Shown piece by piece: positions 54,434 to 63,757 of a stretch of 64,000 bases of DNA. Source of the DNA: Chitinivibrionales bacterium (GTDB lineage Bacteria > Fibrobacterota > Chitinivibrionia > Chitinivibrionales > WJKA01). The notes under the pieces were generated by a model. The model was not told the DNA's origin. It searched no databases and was given only the letters and a program-made list of their open reading frames with translations. Location: assembly GCA_014728295.1 (NCBI GenBank), contig WJLW01000024.1, forward strand, positions 35,272-99,271. The letters run 5' to 3'. The translations under genes were made by a program, and so were the position numbers. Each line of letters begins with the position of its first letter. The stretch's first letter is position 1.

Positions 54434-55850
54434 TTACCTCGTCAAAGCTTCCTCTATTGCCTTTGCCAGTGTGGCACTCCGGTATGGCTTCTCCATCTTG
54501 CCCGCAAACCCATATTGCTCAGGATGTGAAAGTACAGGGCTGTCCGCATAGCCGCTTGCCACTATGCCGGCCACGCTCTTGTCTATCTCTCTTATTGCCC
54601 GCATGGTTTCTTCTCCTCCCATGCCACCCGGAATGGTGAGGTCAAGCAGTACTATATCAATGGCATTCCCGCTGTTCATATATTCCCTGAATACGTCAAT
54701 GGCCTCTTCGCCGTCACGCGTACAGACCACATCAAATCCAAGCAGTTCAAGCATTCCCTGCGCAACATCCCTCATTACCTCCTCATCATCCATAACCAGT
54801 ATGCGTCCGCCGATCTTTCGCGCTTGCCCACCCTCATCCGGTGCTGTCGCAAGGGCTGCACTCCCGGCCGGCAGGTAGATGGTGACTGTTGTCCCTGCTC
54901 CAACCTGTGAGTCAATCAGAATAACACCGTCATGCTTGCGGACAATGGAGTAGGACGTAGACATCCCCAGGCCTGAACCAGTGTCCTTGGTGGTGAAGAA
55001 CGGATCGAAAATCTTGCTAATGAGAGTATCCGGTATTCCAACGCCGTCATCCTTGATGGCGATTTTGAGGAACTCACCCGATTCAAGACCATGAATCTCT
55101 CCTGTCTTCACTGTACAGTTTTCTACTGATACTTGTAGCTTTCCTCCCGACGGCATTGCCTGCCGGGCGTTTATCATCACATTGTTGAATACCTGGCAGA
55201 GCTGGTTGTCGTCTGCTTCGATGGTGGACACCTCTGGCGCAATGTTAATCGAATAATCGATACTTGAGCCGCTCAGGGAAAGCTGTTGTGATTGTTCCAG
55301 TACCCGGGAAATATCTACCTGTTTCTTGCGGGGGGCACCGCCCTTGGAGAATGTGAGCAACTGCTGGGTAAGGTCTTTTGCTCTTTCCAGAGCCCCGATG
55401 CCTCTTCCCAGATATCGGCTGACACGTTCTCCATCATCGATAGCTTTAAGGGCCAGGTCGATATTGCCGAATATGCCCCCAATTTTCATGACACAGCCAG
55501 TTCCCGCATTCCAATGCTTCACGATTGTCGCTGGTGTTGCATAGCTCTCGTGATGCGTTGTCCATGAACGAGCACCACTCAGAAACAAACGAGCCGAAGG
55601 CGTAATCCCCGTTCTTTTCATACACAGCCACCGATGTGTCCAGAAGAGCCATAATATCTTCGGACAGCATTTGGAGCATTTCCCGTCCTACGCTGTCCAG
55701 TATGGTTCGTTCGGCATTGAGCTCTGTAATGTCACCGTAGGTTGTAGGTTTTGATGGGGCGGGTCCATGGGCCTCGTCCTCCAGAAGCCAGGCAACGTCG
55801 TGGAGGTTGCCTTTGTGCTCTTTTGCTGCATCAATACTTTGCCTTGTCAT
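54434..55850 (-). pseudogene. Hybrid histidine kinase (PocR ... HATPase-REC) broken by internal deletion
   Basis: Two ORFs in different frames form one gene. The upstream part (start ATG 55850 behind AGGAG) holds a truncated PocR sensor domain, YGDITELNAERTILDSVG through NREALECGNWLCHENW, where intact homologues continue for about 60 more residues. The downstream frame resumes at GGIFGNIDLALKAI, a part just after the phospho-acceptor His of the HisKA domain. It has N box NVMINARQAMP, DDGVGIP and GSGLGMSTS, then a receiver domain with DIVLLDLTIPG. The rest of PocR, any PAS domains and the HisKA His are therefore missing, and the frame changes at about 55476-55488. A partial protein may still be made. 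Confidence 0.8.
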
Positions 55851-56300
55851 AGGGCTTCACTCCTAACTTTTCTTTAGGTACGGGCTCCTACGAATTTCTG
55901 TGGTGAAAGCACAAAATGGTTGCCCCGGCTTCTTCTTTGTCTTCATTTCATGCATTTTGCCCGCTTCTTCAAGCCAGCCTACAGGACGAAGGCTGGCGCT
56001 GTTCTGCCTTGTGTTTGTCACGGTCGCTATGCTATTTTTCTACTCATAAAATCGTTCTTCCCACGCCACAAACCAAGGAGTTGCCTGAACGCGACGCATA
56101 CAGGATAAGACCGGTCTGGTAGTGTCCATGTCTGCAAGGTAAACCAACGATGCGAAATCCCACCTCTTGTGCCCGTTCGGGCGTGCTTCATTTCTCCTTT
56201 CCGCCTTATACAGTTTGCTATACCGACTATCCGATTATTCTTGAATTGATAGATTTCTGTCTGTTTTCCTATCTCAAATCTCAACCGAAAGGTGGTCGGC
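55851..56300. other. Intergenic region between kinase pseudogene and reductase genes
   Basis: About 450 bp between divergent genes. It must carry promoters for both sides, but none was identified with confidence. One perfect 8-bp inverted repeat occurs (GCCAGCCT at 55973-55980 with AGGCTGGC at 55990-55997) and has no T-run, so it is not a terminator. The small ORFs listed here show no family features. Confidence 0.55.
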
Positions 56301-57590
56301 ATGTCCGAAGCAACTGTTGATTATCGTCCCATGTGGACAAGTCTGGGGCTCAACCTCGATGCTCATGACGCTCTGCTCGGCGTTTTGTCAAAGGCGTATG
56401 GTGACATCTTCATGTCACAGAAGAATCGTCCCGAAGGAATGGCGTACTTCGATTTCGTTATGTCGGAAATTCATGGCCTTCGCATCAAGGAATTAATGGA
56501 TGCCAAAGCGAAAGGTCGCAAGGTGATAGGCACGTATTGCACATTCGTACCCGAAGAACTGGTGCTTGCGGTCGATTGCATCATGGTCGGTCTTTGTGCT
56601 GGGGCAGACTTCGCGGTCGATGAAGTCGAGAAGCTCCTTCCACGCAATACATGCGCGCTCATCAAGTCCACCTTCGGTTTCAAGCTCGGGCAAGTTTGCC
56701 CATATCTCGAAGCTTGCGACATGGTGATTGGAGAGAATACGTGCGACGGAAAGAAGAAAGCCTACGAGATTCTTGACCGGTTGATACCCAATTTCTACGC
56801 CATGGATATGCCTCAAATGAAGAGTGGCGAAGGGAAGGGACTTCTTCGTGCCGAATATGTGAAACTGAAGGAGCAACTTGAGAACCTGAGCGGTAGAAGA
56901 ATCACGCCAGGAGCGCTGAAGAAAGCAATTGGAACGGTCAATAGAAAAAGACAGGCTGTGCAACGACTCGCCCGGCTGCGGGCGGCAGACCCGGCGCCCA
57001 TTTCCGGTCTTGACAGCCTTCTCGTCAATCAGGTCTTCTTTTACGATAATCCCGAGAGATTTACCGATTCCGTCAACAAGATATGCGATGAACTTGAGAC
57101 GAGAGCCAAAGCACATGAAGGCGTCAAACCCAAGGGCACAAAGCGGCTGTTGATGACAGGCTGTCCCATGGCTGTACCAAACTGGAAAGTTCCTGCCGTT
57201 GTCGAGAGTTTGAATGCAGTAGTCGTCGGAGAAGAGTCATGCGTTGGCGAACGCGGAAGCAGAGGCTGCGTTGATAATTTCGCTGGAGATGTCGACGGGC
57301 TGATTGATGCGATTGTTGAGAGATACCTCGAAATCGACTGTGCTATCTTCACACCGAATATGGAACGTTTGGAACATATCAAGGAAATGGCGAAGGAATA
57401 CAAGGTCGACGGAGTTGTGCTGTATGGTTTGAATTTCTGCTCGCCGTATCTCATTGAGGCGCTGGATGTAGAAAAAGAGCTCGAAAGGGCCGGGATTCCA
57501 GCCATCCGTATTGAAACCGACTACAGCCAGGAAGACACCGGGCAGATAAAGACCCGAATAGAGGCTTTCATAGAACGGTTGAGCGACTGA
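56301..57590 (+). CDS. Double-cubane-cluster anaerobic reductase (HgdB/DCCP-like)
   Basis: ATG 56301 is preceded by GAAAGGTGG, giving about 429 residues. The protein is of the 2-hydroxyacyl-CoA dehydratase component family. Conserved Cys are in GTYCTFVPEELVLA, VCPYLEACDMVIGENTC, MTGCPMAVPN, ESCVGERGSRGCVD and LNFCSPYL, the set seen in double-cubane [8Fe-9S] proteins. Such proteins are reduced by an ATP-driven activase and can reduce small molecules such as acetylene; natural substrates are not known. It is single-subunit, unlike true dehydratases. The activase gene follows directly. Confidence 0.88.
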   Translation: MSEATVDYRPMWTSLGLNLDAHDALLGVLSKAYGDIFMSQKNRPEGMAYFDFVMSEIHGLRIKELMDAKAKGRKVIGTYCTFVPEELVLAVDCIMVGLCAGADFAVDEVEKLLPRNTCALIKSTFGFKLGQVCPYLEACDMVIGENTCDGKKKAYEILDRLIPNFYAMDMPQMKSGEGKGLLRAEYVKLKEQLENLSGRRITPGALKKAIGTVNRKRQAVQRLARLRAADPAPISGLDSLLVNQVFFYDNPERFTDSVNKICDELETRAKAHEGVKPKGTKRLLMTGCPMAVPNWKVPAVVESLNAVVVGEESCVGERGSRGCVDNFAGDVDGLIDAIVERYLEIDCAIFTPNMERLEHIKEMAKEYKVDGVVLYGLNFCSPYLIEALDVEKELERAGIPAIRIETDYSQEDTGQIKTRIEAFIERLSD

Positions 57591-57591
57591 C

Positions 57592-58341
57592 ATGGAAAGC
57601 CTTGGAATTGACATTGGCTCAAGAACAATCAAAAGCGTCTTGCTGAGTGATGGCGAAATTCAGGAATGGGAGGTAGTTGAGCCTACCTCCCGTCCGGCTG
57701 AAACAGCCCGCCGTTTTCTCGCGAAGTATGGCAGTATTCCAGTCGTGGCAACGGGCTATGGCAGAAACCTGCTGGAAATCGAAGATGTTCCTTCCGTGAC
57801 TGAAATAAAAGCCTGCGCACGGGGGATTCGCCATTATTCTACGGATGCGTGTACCATTCTTGATATCGGTGGTCAGGATTTGAAAGCCATCCAGTTGGAT
57901 GCAAGCGGAAGAATTGCCAAGTTCGAAATGAACGACCGGTGTGCCGCCGGAACTGGGCAGTTTCTCGAAATCATGGCCGACAAGCTGGGCTTCCCCGTGG
58001 CAGACTTTGGCAGCGCAGCCCAAAACGGGGCGGCAGGGATTAGTATCAGCCCGGTCTGTACCGTGTTTGCGGAATCAGAAGTCATCGGTCTTCTCAACAA
58101 GGGCACACCACCAAACGACATCGCACTGGCTGTTCATCAAAGCGTGGTCAAGAAGATAGCCGGCATGTACAAGCGGTTGAGCACCTCAAACGATACCGTT
58201 CACATCGTTGGTGGCGGGGCCATGAATACATGCGTAAAGGAATTGCTGGAAGATGAGCTTCTGGTCAAGGTTCATGTCCCGGCCAATCCCCAGATTGTTG
58301 TTGCTTTGGGCGCAGCTGTGATTGCTTCCCAAGGTACTTGA
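57592..58341 (+). CDS. Acyl-CoA dehydratase activase/DCCP reductase (HgdC-like ATPase)
   Basis: This 249-residue ASKHA-fold ATPase begins one base after the upstream stop. Nucleotide-binding loops: LGIDIGSRTIKSVLL, ILDIGGQDLKAIQL and HIVGGGAMN. The homodimer's bridging [4Fe-4S] cluster ligands are the Cys in NDRCAAGTGQFLE and SPVCTVFAESEVIG. It couples ATP hydrolysis to low-potential electron transfer to the partner. Ferredoxin or flavodoxin donors are not encoded nearby. Confidence 0.92.
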   Translation: MESLGIDIGSRTIKSVLLSDGEIQEWEVVEPTSRPAETARRFLAKYGSIPVVATGYGRNLLEIEDVPSVTEIKACARGIRHYSTDACTILDIGGQDLKAIQLDASGRIAKFEMNDRCAAGTGQFLEIMADKLGFPVADFGSAAQNGAAGISISPVCTVFAESEVIGLLNKGTPPNDIALAVHQSVVKKIAGMYKRLSTSNDTVHIVGGGAMNTCVKELLEDELLVKVHVPANPQIVVALGAAVIASQGT

Positions 58342-58874
58342 TCATCTTCTCTGGTTCTCTCGCCCGGTACGATGACGGGCGCTCTTGCGGGCACGATCCT
58401 TCTGTCTGCTCTGGAATCCCAATTCTGTCTTAAGCCGGTTCTCTATAATTAATCAAGCCTGTTCAATTGCAGCCAACGATTTGCTCCACCGCCCGAAGTT
58501 TGCGATACAAAGTGAAGAAAATTTAGGGCTGGCGCTGTTGTACGATGTGCGGCTACAATATCAAGACGGAGTGGCGTTTGAACGGGCTACGATGAGATTG
58601 TGCCGCCAGGAACGGCGGCGACTACTGTTTTCTTTCACACATGCAAGAGCACGTCCTGAAGAACGTGCCACACGCTTCTTGTTCTTATCAATGTCACACT
58701 GAAAAATAGATCTTCACACATGGGCAGGGCACCCGCGCGCTATGCGAAGTGCCTGTGTTGCGCCTGCGGCGGGCATTTTGTATAGCGGCTGTTGTGCGTT
58801 GAACCACAAGCATCTGCCGATATTGAATACATTCATGACGCTACGCCTGGACGGCGTAGCTATTTATAGGGTAA
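58342..58874. other. Non-coding stretch with hairpins and left arm of an inverted repeat
   Basis: About 530 bp with no supported gene. Two short perfect stems occur: GCCCG/CGGGC at 58362-58380, and GCTACGCC/GGCGTAGC at 58840-58860. Neither is followed by a T-run. AACCACAAGCATCTGCC at 58802-58818 is the left arm of a 17-bp inverted repeat completed at 59631-59647. The composition changes from mid-GC to clearly AT-rich at about 58860. Confidence 0.6.
58802..58818 (+). repeat. 17-bp inverted repeat, left arm
   Basis: AACCACAAGCATCTGCC. Its exact reverse complement GGCAGATGCTTGTGGTT lies at 59631-59647. The pair brackets the AT-rich PIN-domain module. Confidence 0.85.
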
Positions 58875-59045
58875 TTAATGGGCTTTTTCTTGTTTCTCAG
58901 TTTTTAGAAACTTATGATTTACTCTTTGGGCAATTTTTTCATTTAATTCACGATATTTTCGAATATCACCCTTTGATTCTTCAAATAGTCTTTTTTGAAC
59001 TTGGTTTTTTTTATCTACCAATGGATCTTCAAATGGTAATATCAT
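58875..59045 (-). CDS. Small hypothetical protein (56 residues) downstream of PIN-domain toxin
   Basis: This gene is not in the ORF track. It starts at ATG 59045, four bases after the PIN gene stop, and ends at TAA 58875-58877. The product MILPFEDPLVDKKNQVQKRL followed by FEESKGDIRKYRELNEKIAQ and a basic end is very charged and helical. Its AT-rich composition matches the PIN gene. It is a candidate antitoxin or accessory protein, though antitoxins more often precede the toxin. No VapB-like DNA-binding motif is visible. Confidence 0.62.
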   Translation of the reverse strand: MILPFEDPLVDKKNQVQKRLFEESKGDIRKYRELNEKIAQRVNHKFLKTEKQEKAH

Positions 59046-59048
59046 ATT

Positions 59049-59528
59049 TCACTCTGTTTCGTTAAATAGTTCTAACGGGGTAATAATTTTTGGTGTAGCT
59101 AATCCAAGCTTACCATTTGTGACTCGGATGTGCTGGTCTTTATTAGCATTTGCCAGATGATTACAATTCCAAGTGAGTAAATAATCAATTTTGTGATATG
59201 AGGCCATCGCTAAATGAAATGCATCTCCGAATGAACCTCTGGGCATCACGTATTCTTTTATATAAACTTCGGCAATGCCATCAATTTCCTCATAATATTC
59301 AAGCTGAAAGATTCCATTAAGCAAATTGAGTATATTACCCTTATTAGGGTAATCACCCTGGTCTAATTCAGTTATTGTAAAAAATGAAGTATATAAATCA
59401 AAATGAATTCTTTGTGTATCCCACCATCTTTTTGTAGTCAAGATAAATGCTTGAATAGATTCTCGTTCATCATAATAATGACTGGGAATCGTAGTATCTA
59501 AATACACCGATTTTATTTGTTCAGACAT
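59049..59528 (-). CDS. PIN-domain protein (VapC-like nuclease)
   Basis: This 159-residue PIN-domain protein begins MSEQIKSVYLDTTIPSHYYD, in which the first acidic residue (VYLDTTIPS) is the conserved Asp. Further acidic residues lie in TITELDQGDY and GSFGDAFHLAMASYHKIDYLLTWNCNHL, the diagnostic D-AxHLA...DYLLTWN pattern. Such proteins are Mg-dependent RNases of VapBC toxin-antitoxin pairs. No antitoxin gene is upstream; a small gene overlaps the transcription unit downstream. The gene is clearly more AT-rich than the flanks, a sign of transfer. Confidence 0.86.
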   Translation of the reverse strand: MSEQIKSVYLDTTIPSHYYDERESIQAFILTTKRWWDTQRIHFDLYTSFFTITELDQGDYPNKGNILNLLNGIFQLEYYEEIDGIAEVYIKEYVMPRGSFGDAFHLAMASYHKIDYLLTWNCNHLANANKDQHIRVTNGKLGLATPKIITPLELFNETE

Positions 59529-59630
59529 ATAAATACCAAAATTAGAAACTAAACAACTTAAATAAGATTAAATCGCAAAATACATTTTTTCTGGCAACCA
59601 TGGATGGTTTCCTCCATTTTGATAATTTAA

Positions 59631-59647
59631 GGCAGATGCTTGTGGTT
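59631..59647 (-). repeat. 17-bp inverted repeat, right arm
   Basis: GGCAGATGCTTGTGGTT, the reverse complement of 58802-58818. It abuts the group II intron-like remnant. Confidence 0.85.
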
Positions 59648-59669
59648 TTGCAAACACCGGGTAAGAAGA

Positions 59670-59740
59670 AGGCTTTTCAGCCTCCCCCTCCCCTCAGAAC
59701 TGTGCATGACAGTTTCCCATCACACAGCTCAAGCACCTGT
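59670..59740 (-). mobile_element. Probable group II intron remnant
   Basis: Read on the minus strand, this has GCTGTGTGATGGGAAACTGT followed by CATGCACAGTTCTGAGGGGA and the hairpin AGGCTGAAAAGCCT with a GAAA tetraloop. This block is familiar from bacterial group II introns near the maturase ORF. No reverse transcriptase ORF or full intron domains remain. It lies about 60 bp beyond the point where res homology ends, so an intron insertion followed by deletion may have removed the res 3' end. Identification is from memory of the motif only. Confidence 0.45.
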
Positions 59741-59789
59741 AAAGCAGTTTTATTCTAAAAACCACCCGGACTCCTCGATAAAGTGCCCA

Positions 59790-61603
59790 TCAATATTTAC
59801 CTACATGCATCAAACCAAGGGTACTGACACGCCAGCAGTCCCAGCCTTCGACAAATTTCTTTGATCCAATAAGCAGGTTTACCGCAGACGAGGAATCCTT
59901 AACGGAATCAAAGGTCGCTTCGGAAAAATCGCTATCCTCAACAGACAGTGATAAACCATCCTGCTTGGCCACGCCTTCAATGTGATCCGCAAGTGCTTTG
60001 GCATCGCCAACGTTAATCAGGCCAAAAGGCGTTTCTGATGTACCGACTCGCAAAGCAATTTCACCGGATTCACCTTTTACGCGTTCAAGGGCCAGATGTC
60101 CGCCGATGTTTGTATTGAATAGGCGCTGCAGGATATTTTTGTAAAGGTCATCATAGGAGAGCCCAGCATTTATTGTTTTAGCCAGCCATGTAAATGGGCC
60201 CTCAAAAATATTTACGCCGTTGCTGTCCAACAGGCCTGTGTCCTGTCCGTTTTCGGTCAGAATTTCCTTCATTCGCTTGCAGGCTTTATCTTTGCTCGAG
60301 AGGAAGTCGGCAATAAATACGATGATCTGGGCAACATCGGTAGCAACAATCTGTTCATCCTTTCCAAGTTTGCCACCGGTTACGGTGCTCCCCACAAATA
60401 CCCATAGTGGCTTCTCAATATTAAAAGGATGCAATGCCTGGCTCTTGTCCTCATAGATATCAAGCTGCTGATAGAATTTGAGCAGACAGGCGGTTAAGTA
60501 GACGGCTTTTGTCTCATCAAATGATTCCGGCATGTTAAGAATCTGGTAGTCTTTGCCGAAGCCATCCTCATAAAACCAACGGTATGAGTAGTCGAAAACC
60601 ACCGTTTTTGCATAGTCGTCTTCGTTACCCGTACCGGAAACGGCCTGATCAAAGGCTGCTGAGCATTCGAAGGTAAATCCTTTTTCACACAGCATGGCGC
60701 GGTTTTTAAACCATGCGTTTTCATCGACCTTGGCATTTTTCCCTGAGAGGCCGCGATGTCCTTCGTCAACAAGCAGCAAGTTCTGATCGCCAAGACTGCG
60801 TGTTGCAATCGTATTCGGACCTTCCTTGTCACCCAGCTTGGTAATTTCCAGAACATCCACTCTGGAAAGCCCTTGAGCCTGCGTGAACAGACTGTGGCCT
60901 TCCTTTGAAAAATTAGATGCTCCAATATTACTTTCAGAAAACTCGGCAATATGTTGTTCGCTCAATCGCTCATTCGGTGAAATCAGTACAACCCGGGAGA
61001 GATCCTTCTCCTTGCCCTGTTTTTTTGAGTAGTGCTTGTACTGCATATAGTTGACATGCATCAGCAGTGTCTTTCCGGAACCGGTGGCATTCTGCAAAGA
61101 GAGCTTGTTCAGCTCATCTTCATTGAAATAATCCATATCGGCATATTCCGGCCAGCGGCTGTTAAACCGGTCAACATACTCATTTAACGCTGCGAGCAAA
61201 GACTCCCGGTCGCTGAAATATCGGTCGAGATAGATTTCAACAAACAGAAGCGAAAGCCACTGCTAATACTTCCAGGTGACTGGGCGATGACGTTTGGCAT
61301 TAATCGCCTGGGTGTGGTGGACAATGTTTTCCTCATACGCGAGCAGTTGCGCTTTGCTCAGTTCCGTTACATCATCCCAAAAGAGGTTACTGTTAACCAG
61401 TGCATGGTAAAAGTTATGCAGATTGTCTTTGTCCAAGCCTTCCAGCCTATGATCACGAATAGGTTCAGCAAGTTTGTGAAAAGTACGCTTTTTTGCGCCT
61501 TCCCGAAGCGGATCAATGCCGAACAAGCTCATCAGCCATTGATTCAGAAGAAGCTTGTCTCTGAATTATGCTGCTTTGGTCCTTTGGATTTGCGTGTAGC
61601 CAC
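59790..61603 (-). pseudogene. res: Type III restriction enzyme Res subunit, degraded
   Basis: Start would be the GTG overlapping the rhuM stop (GTGGCTACACGC). Homology then needs a frame change before the segment DKLLLNQWLMSLFGIDPL, continues to RPVTWKY, meets an in-frame TAG at 61263-61265, and resumes QWLSLLFVEIYLDRYF in the same frame. The helicase core has Walker A NATGSGKT and DEAD-like box LLVDEGHRG. It ends SKKFVEGWDCWRVSTLGLMHV plus three residues, before motif VI and the nuclease domain. Intact Res is about 900 residues. With three lesions this copy is not functional as a restriction enzyme. Confidence 0.88.
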
Positions 61604-62688
61604 TATTTATCCCCCTCTTTTTGGGAGGCTTCGAGTTTTTGTATCATCCGGTCGAAGTCACTTTCAAACAAACGGTCCTGTACAATCCGATATTTTTCAA
61701 ATTCAGTCTCCGCATGTGTTTTTGCCAGCTCTGCGCTAACTCTGCCGGCATCATTGAGAATCTCTCGATCCCATAGTTTCAAAAATCCGGCTAACCTCTT
61801 TTCCCAATCTGCCATGGACATGGGTATTTTGCGCATCGCCTGAATTTCAGCCATATCCAGGTACGCAGAAACTATGCGTTGCATTTGGCTAAGTTCAAAT
61901 TCCGTGAGATAGTTCTTTGCAATCGACACATCGAATTTATGAATCTTTCCCCGGGGAGCGCCATCCCAATTGGTAAGTCCCATATGATTTTTTTGATGGT
62001 CGGCACGGTATATTATCACCTCAGCTGCAGTATTGCCATAAATCGCATAGTGCAATTTATTTTGAACAGCGGCAAAAAAGCGTTCGGTAGCAGTTGCAGA
62101 TGGGTCATAGTCCAGCGCTGTGGCATAAATGTCAGTGATTTTCTGATAAAATTTACGCTCCGACAAACGAATTTCCCGAACTTTTTCCAATTGGCGTTCG
62201 AAAAATTCATCCGTCAACGTTCCACCATTTTTTAACCGCTCAACATCCATGGTCCAGCCTTGGATGGTATAGTCTTTTACGATTTGATTCGCCCATTTGC
62301 GAAACTGAACAGCCCGTTCATTTTCAATTTTAAAACCAACCGCAATGATGGCCTGCAGGTTGTAGTGGTTAGTTTTGTAGGTTTTTCCGTCCGAAGCAGT
62401 TATTAAGTATTTCTTAATAACTGCTTCCTGCTCCAATTCATTATCTGAAAATAGCCGTTTCAAGTGCTGATTTATAGCTGAAACCGAAACATCATACAGA
62501 GTTGCCATAAGCTTTTGGGTAAGCCATATATTTTCGTCTTCATAGCGCATTTCAACGCTTGTCTCTGAGCTACCCGTTGCAGCAACAAAAGACAAGTATT
62601 CGGCAGTTGAAGATCGGATAAGCTCGGTTTTCCCCTTTGAGCGCTGCCTGTGGCTTGCTTTCGTATGCTTGATTTTTTTTTCAGCCAT
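61603..62688 (-). CDS. rhuM: RhuM-family protein
   Basis: ATG 62688 is chosen: it overlaps the mod fragment stop (TAATG) and has GGAG eight bases upstream, giving about 361 residues. It has the RhuM signature [25 protein letters not shown] near the N-terminus, followed by [19 protein letters not shown] and a long helical C-terminus. RhuM was first named in Salmonella SPI-3; its function is unknown. It is often encoded inside restriction-modification operons, as here between mod and res. The frame is intact, unlike its two neighbours. Confidence 0.88.
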   Translation of the reverse strand: MAEKKIKHTKASHRQRSKGKTELIRSSTAEYLSFVAATGSSETSVEMRYEDENIWLTQKLMATLYDVSVSAINQHLKRLFSDNELEQEAVIKKYLITASDGKTYKTNHYNLQAIIAVGFKIENERAVQFRKWANQIVKDYTIQGWTMDVERLKNGGTLTDEFFERQLEKVREIRLSERKFYQKITDIYATALDYDPSATATERFFAAVQNKLHYAIYGNTAAEVIIYRADHQKNHMGLTNWDGAPRGKIHKFDVSIAKNYLTEFELSQMQRIVSAYLDMAEIQAMRKIPMSMADWEKRLAGFLKLWDREILNDAGRVSAELAKTHAETEFEKYRIVQDRLFESDFDRMIQKLEASQKEGDK

Positions 62689-63757
62689 TATGCTGCTCCT
62701 CCTACGTCCCACATTCTTTTATGGAACTCCTCTTCAATACGGCGCACCTTCCAGTTTTCATCATCTTTTCTCAGATTGGGCAGGTTATTGGAGCCGTTGA
62801 CATAGATGGTGTCGTATTCAAAGTCGCGGGTTGAAATACGGTATTTCTCGAACCACTCGTCCAGCATCAGGTTGTCTTTTTCCAGATTGCCGGTGAGCTT
62901 ACGCCACACAATCAGCACACGCTCTTTCTGTCCGTTGGCCCAATAACATCGTTTAAAAAATTAGCCCCATTGGTACCTGCGTTATATTTTTTGTCAGTCC
63001 AGCTACTGAATAAAGCTGTTTTCTTTTCACCATGTTCAATTAGTTGGTAAATGGTAAAATTGGAACTGCATTTCAATTTACCAGCTTCTGCAAGCTTCTT
63101 GCCTGTCTCAAATGCATTTCGCCAGACTCTTTCTGTATTCCCTTTGCCTATCGGATAGACACGCTTGTACCCATCCTGTGTACCCTCAGTGGGAAAGTTT
63201 TTTGCATTCCTTTCCGGCGGCTTCTCAATACCCACAACAGAATAGTTTTCGGGGTTAACAAGGATTGCGTAAAAACTGTTTGGTCGTCCATATCTAAAAC
63301 TACTTTCAGCTGTTCCACTGCGTTTATATGGTCTTTCCTCAACATCGTCATTGACTGCTCTGCCTACTAATGTTCTATCTGAATCTTTATCAACCATCGC
63401 GAGCATATACTCATGGGTATTGGCCAAGGTAACGGCCTTTCCGCCTTGTGGATGATGATTGATGACAATCATTTCCCTCCTGAAAGGCAAATGTGTATCA
63501 ATCATTTCGCACAGAGGCACCATTTCATAGTCATCTATTGCAATGTAATAGACAAAATCAACTGCAAGTAACGGGCAGCTCAGATTAATTCGATTCTCCA
63601 TAAGGGAAAGCCATGCGGAAGAATCAAACACATTTTTATAGAGAATCTTAGAGTCTCCAGTGTTGTATGGAGGATCAATGTACAAACACTTGACTTGTTC
63701 TTTGAATCTCTGCTGCAAAATGTTCAAAGCCTGAACACAGCCATCCCATAGGATTAC
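62688..63757 (-). pseudogene. mod: Type III DNA methyltransferase Mod subunit, degraded
   Basis: Two frames form the remains of one gene. The upstream one holds VQALNILQQRFKEQVKCLYI followed by DPPYNTGDSKILYKN, which includes the catalytic DPPY motif of N6-adenine or N4-cytosine methylases, and runs to FLNDVIGP. The second frame resumes at NGQKERVLIVWRKLTGNLEK and ends in the typical Mod C-terminus ([31 protein letters not shown]). The part between, with the AdoMet motif FAGSGTT, is missing. The 5' end is also lost, homology fading at the IS edge near 63757. The gene therefore cannot make an active methylase. Confidence 0.88.

Noticed and set aside
54051-54551. 166-residue plus-strand ORF between GH114-like and kinase genes
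   Set aside because: It extends into the antisense of the kinase pseudogene, has no recognisable domain and no clear start.
58690-58820. Integron attC-like site (GTTGAAC near the 17-bp repeat)
   Set aside because: No matching RYYYAAC partner at the expected distance and no cassette structure.
58840-58860. Perfect 8-bp stem GCTACGCC/GGCGTAGC as a terminator
   Set aside because: Not followed by a T-run; may be a chance palindrome or part of the repeat region.
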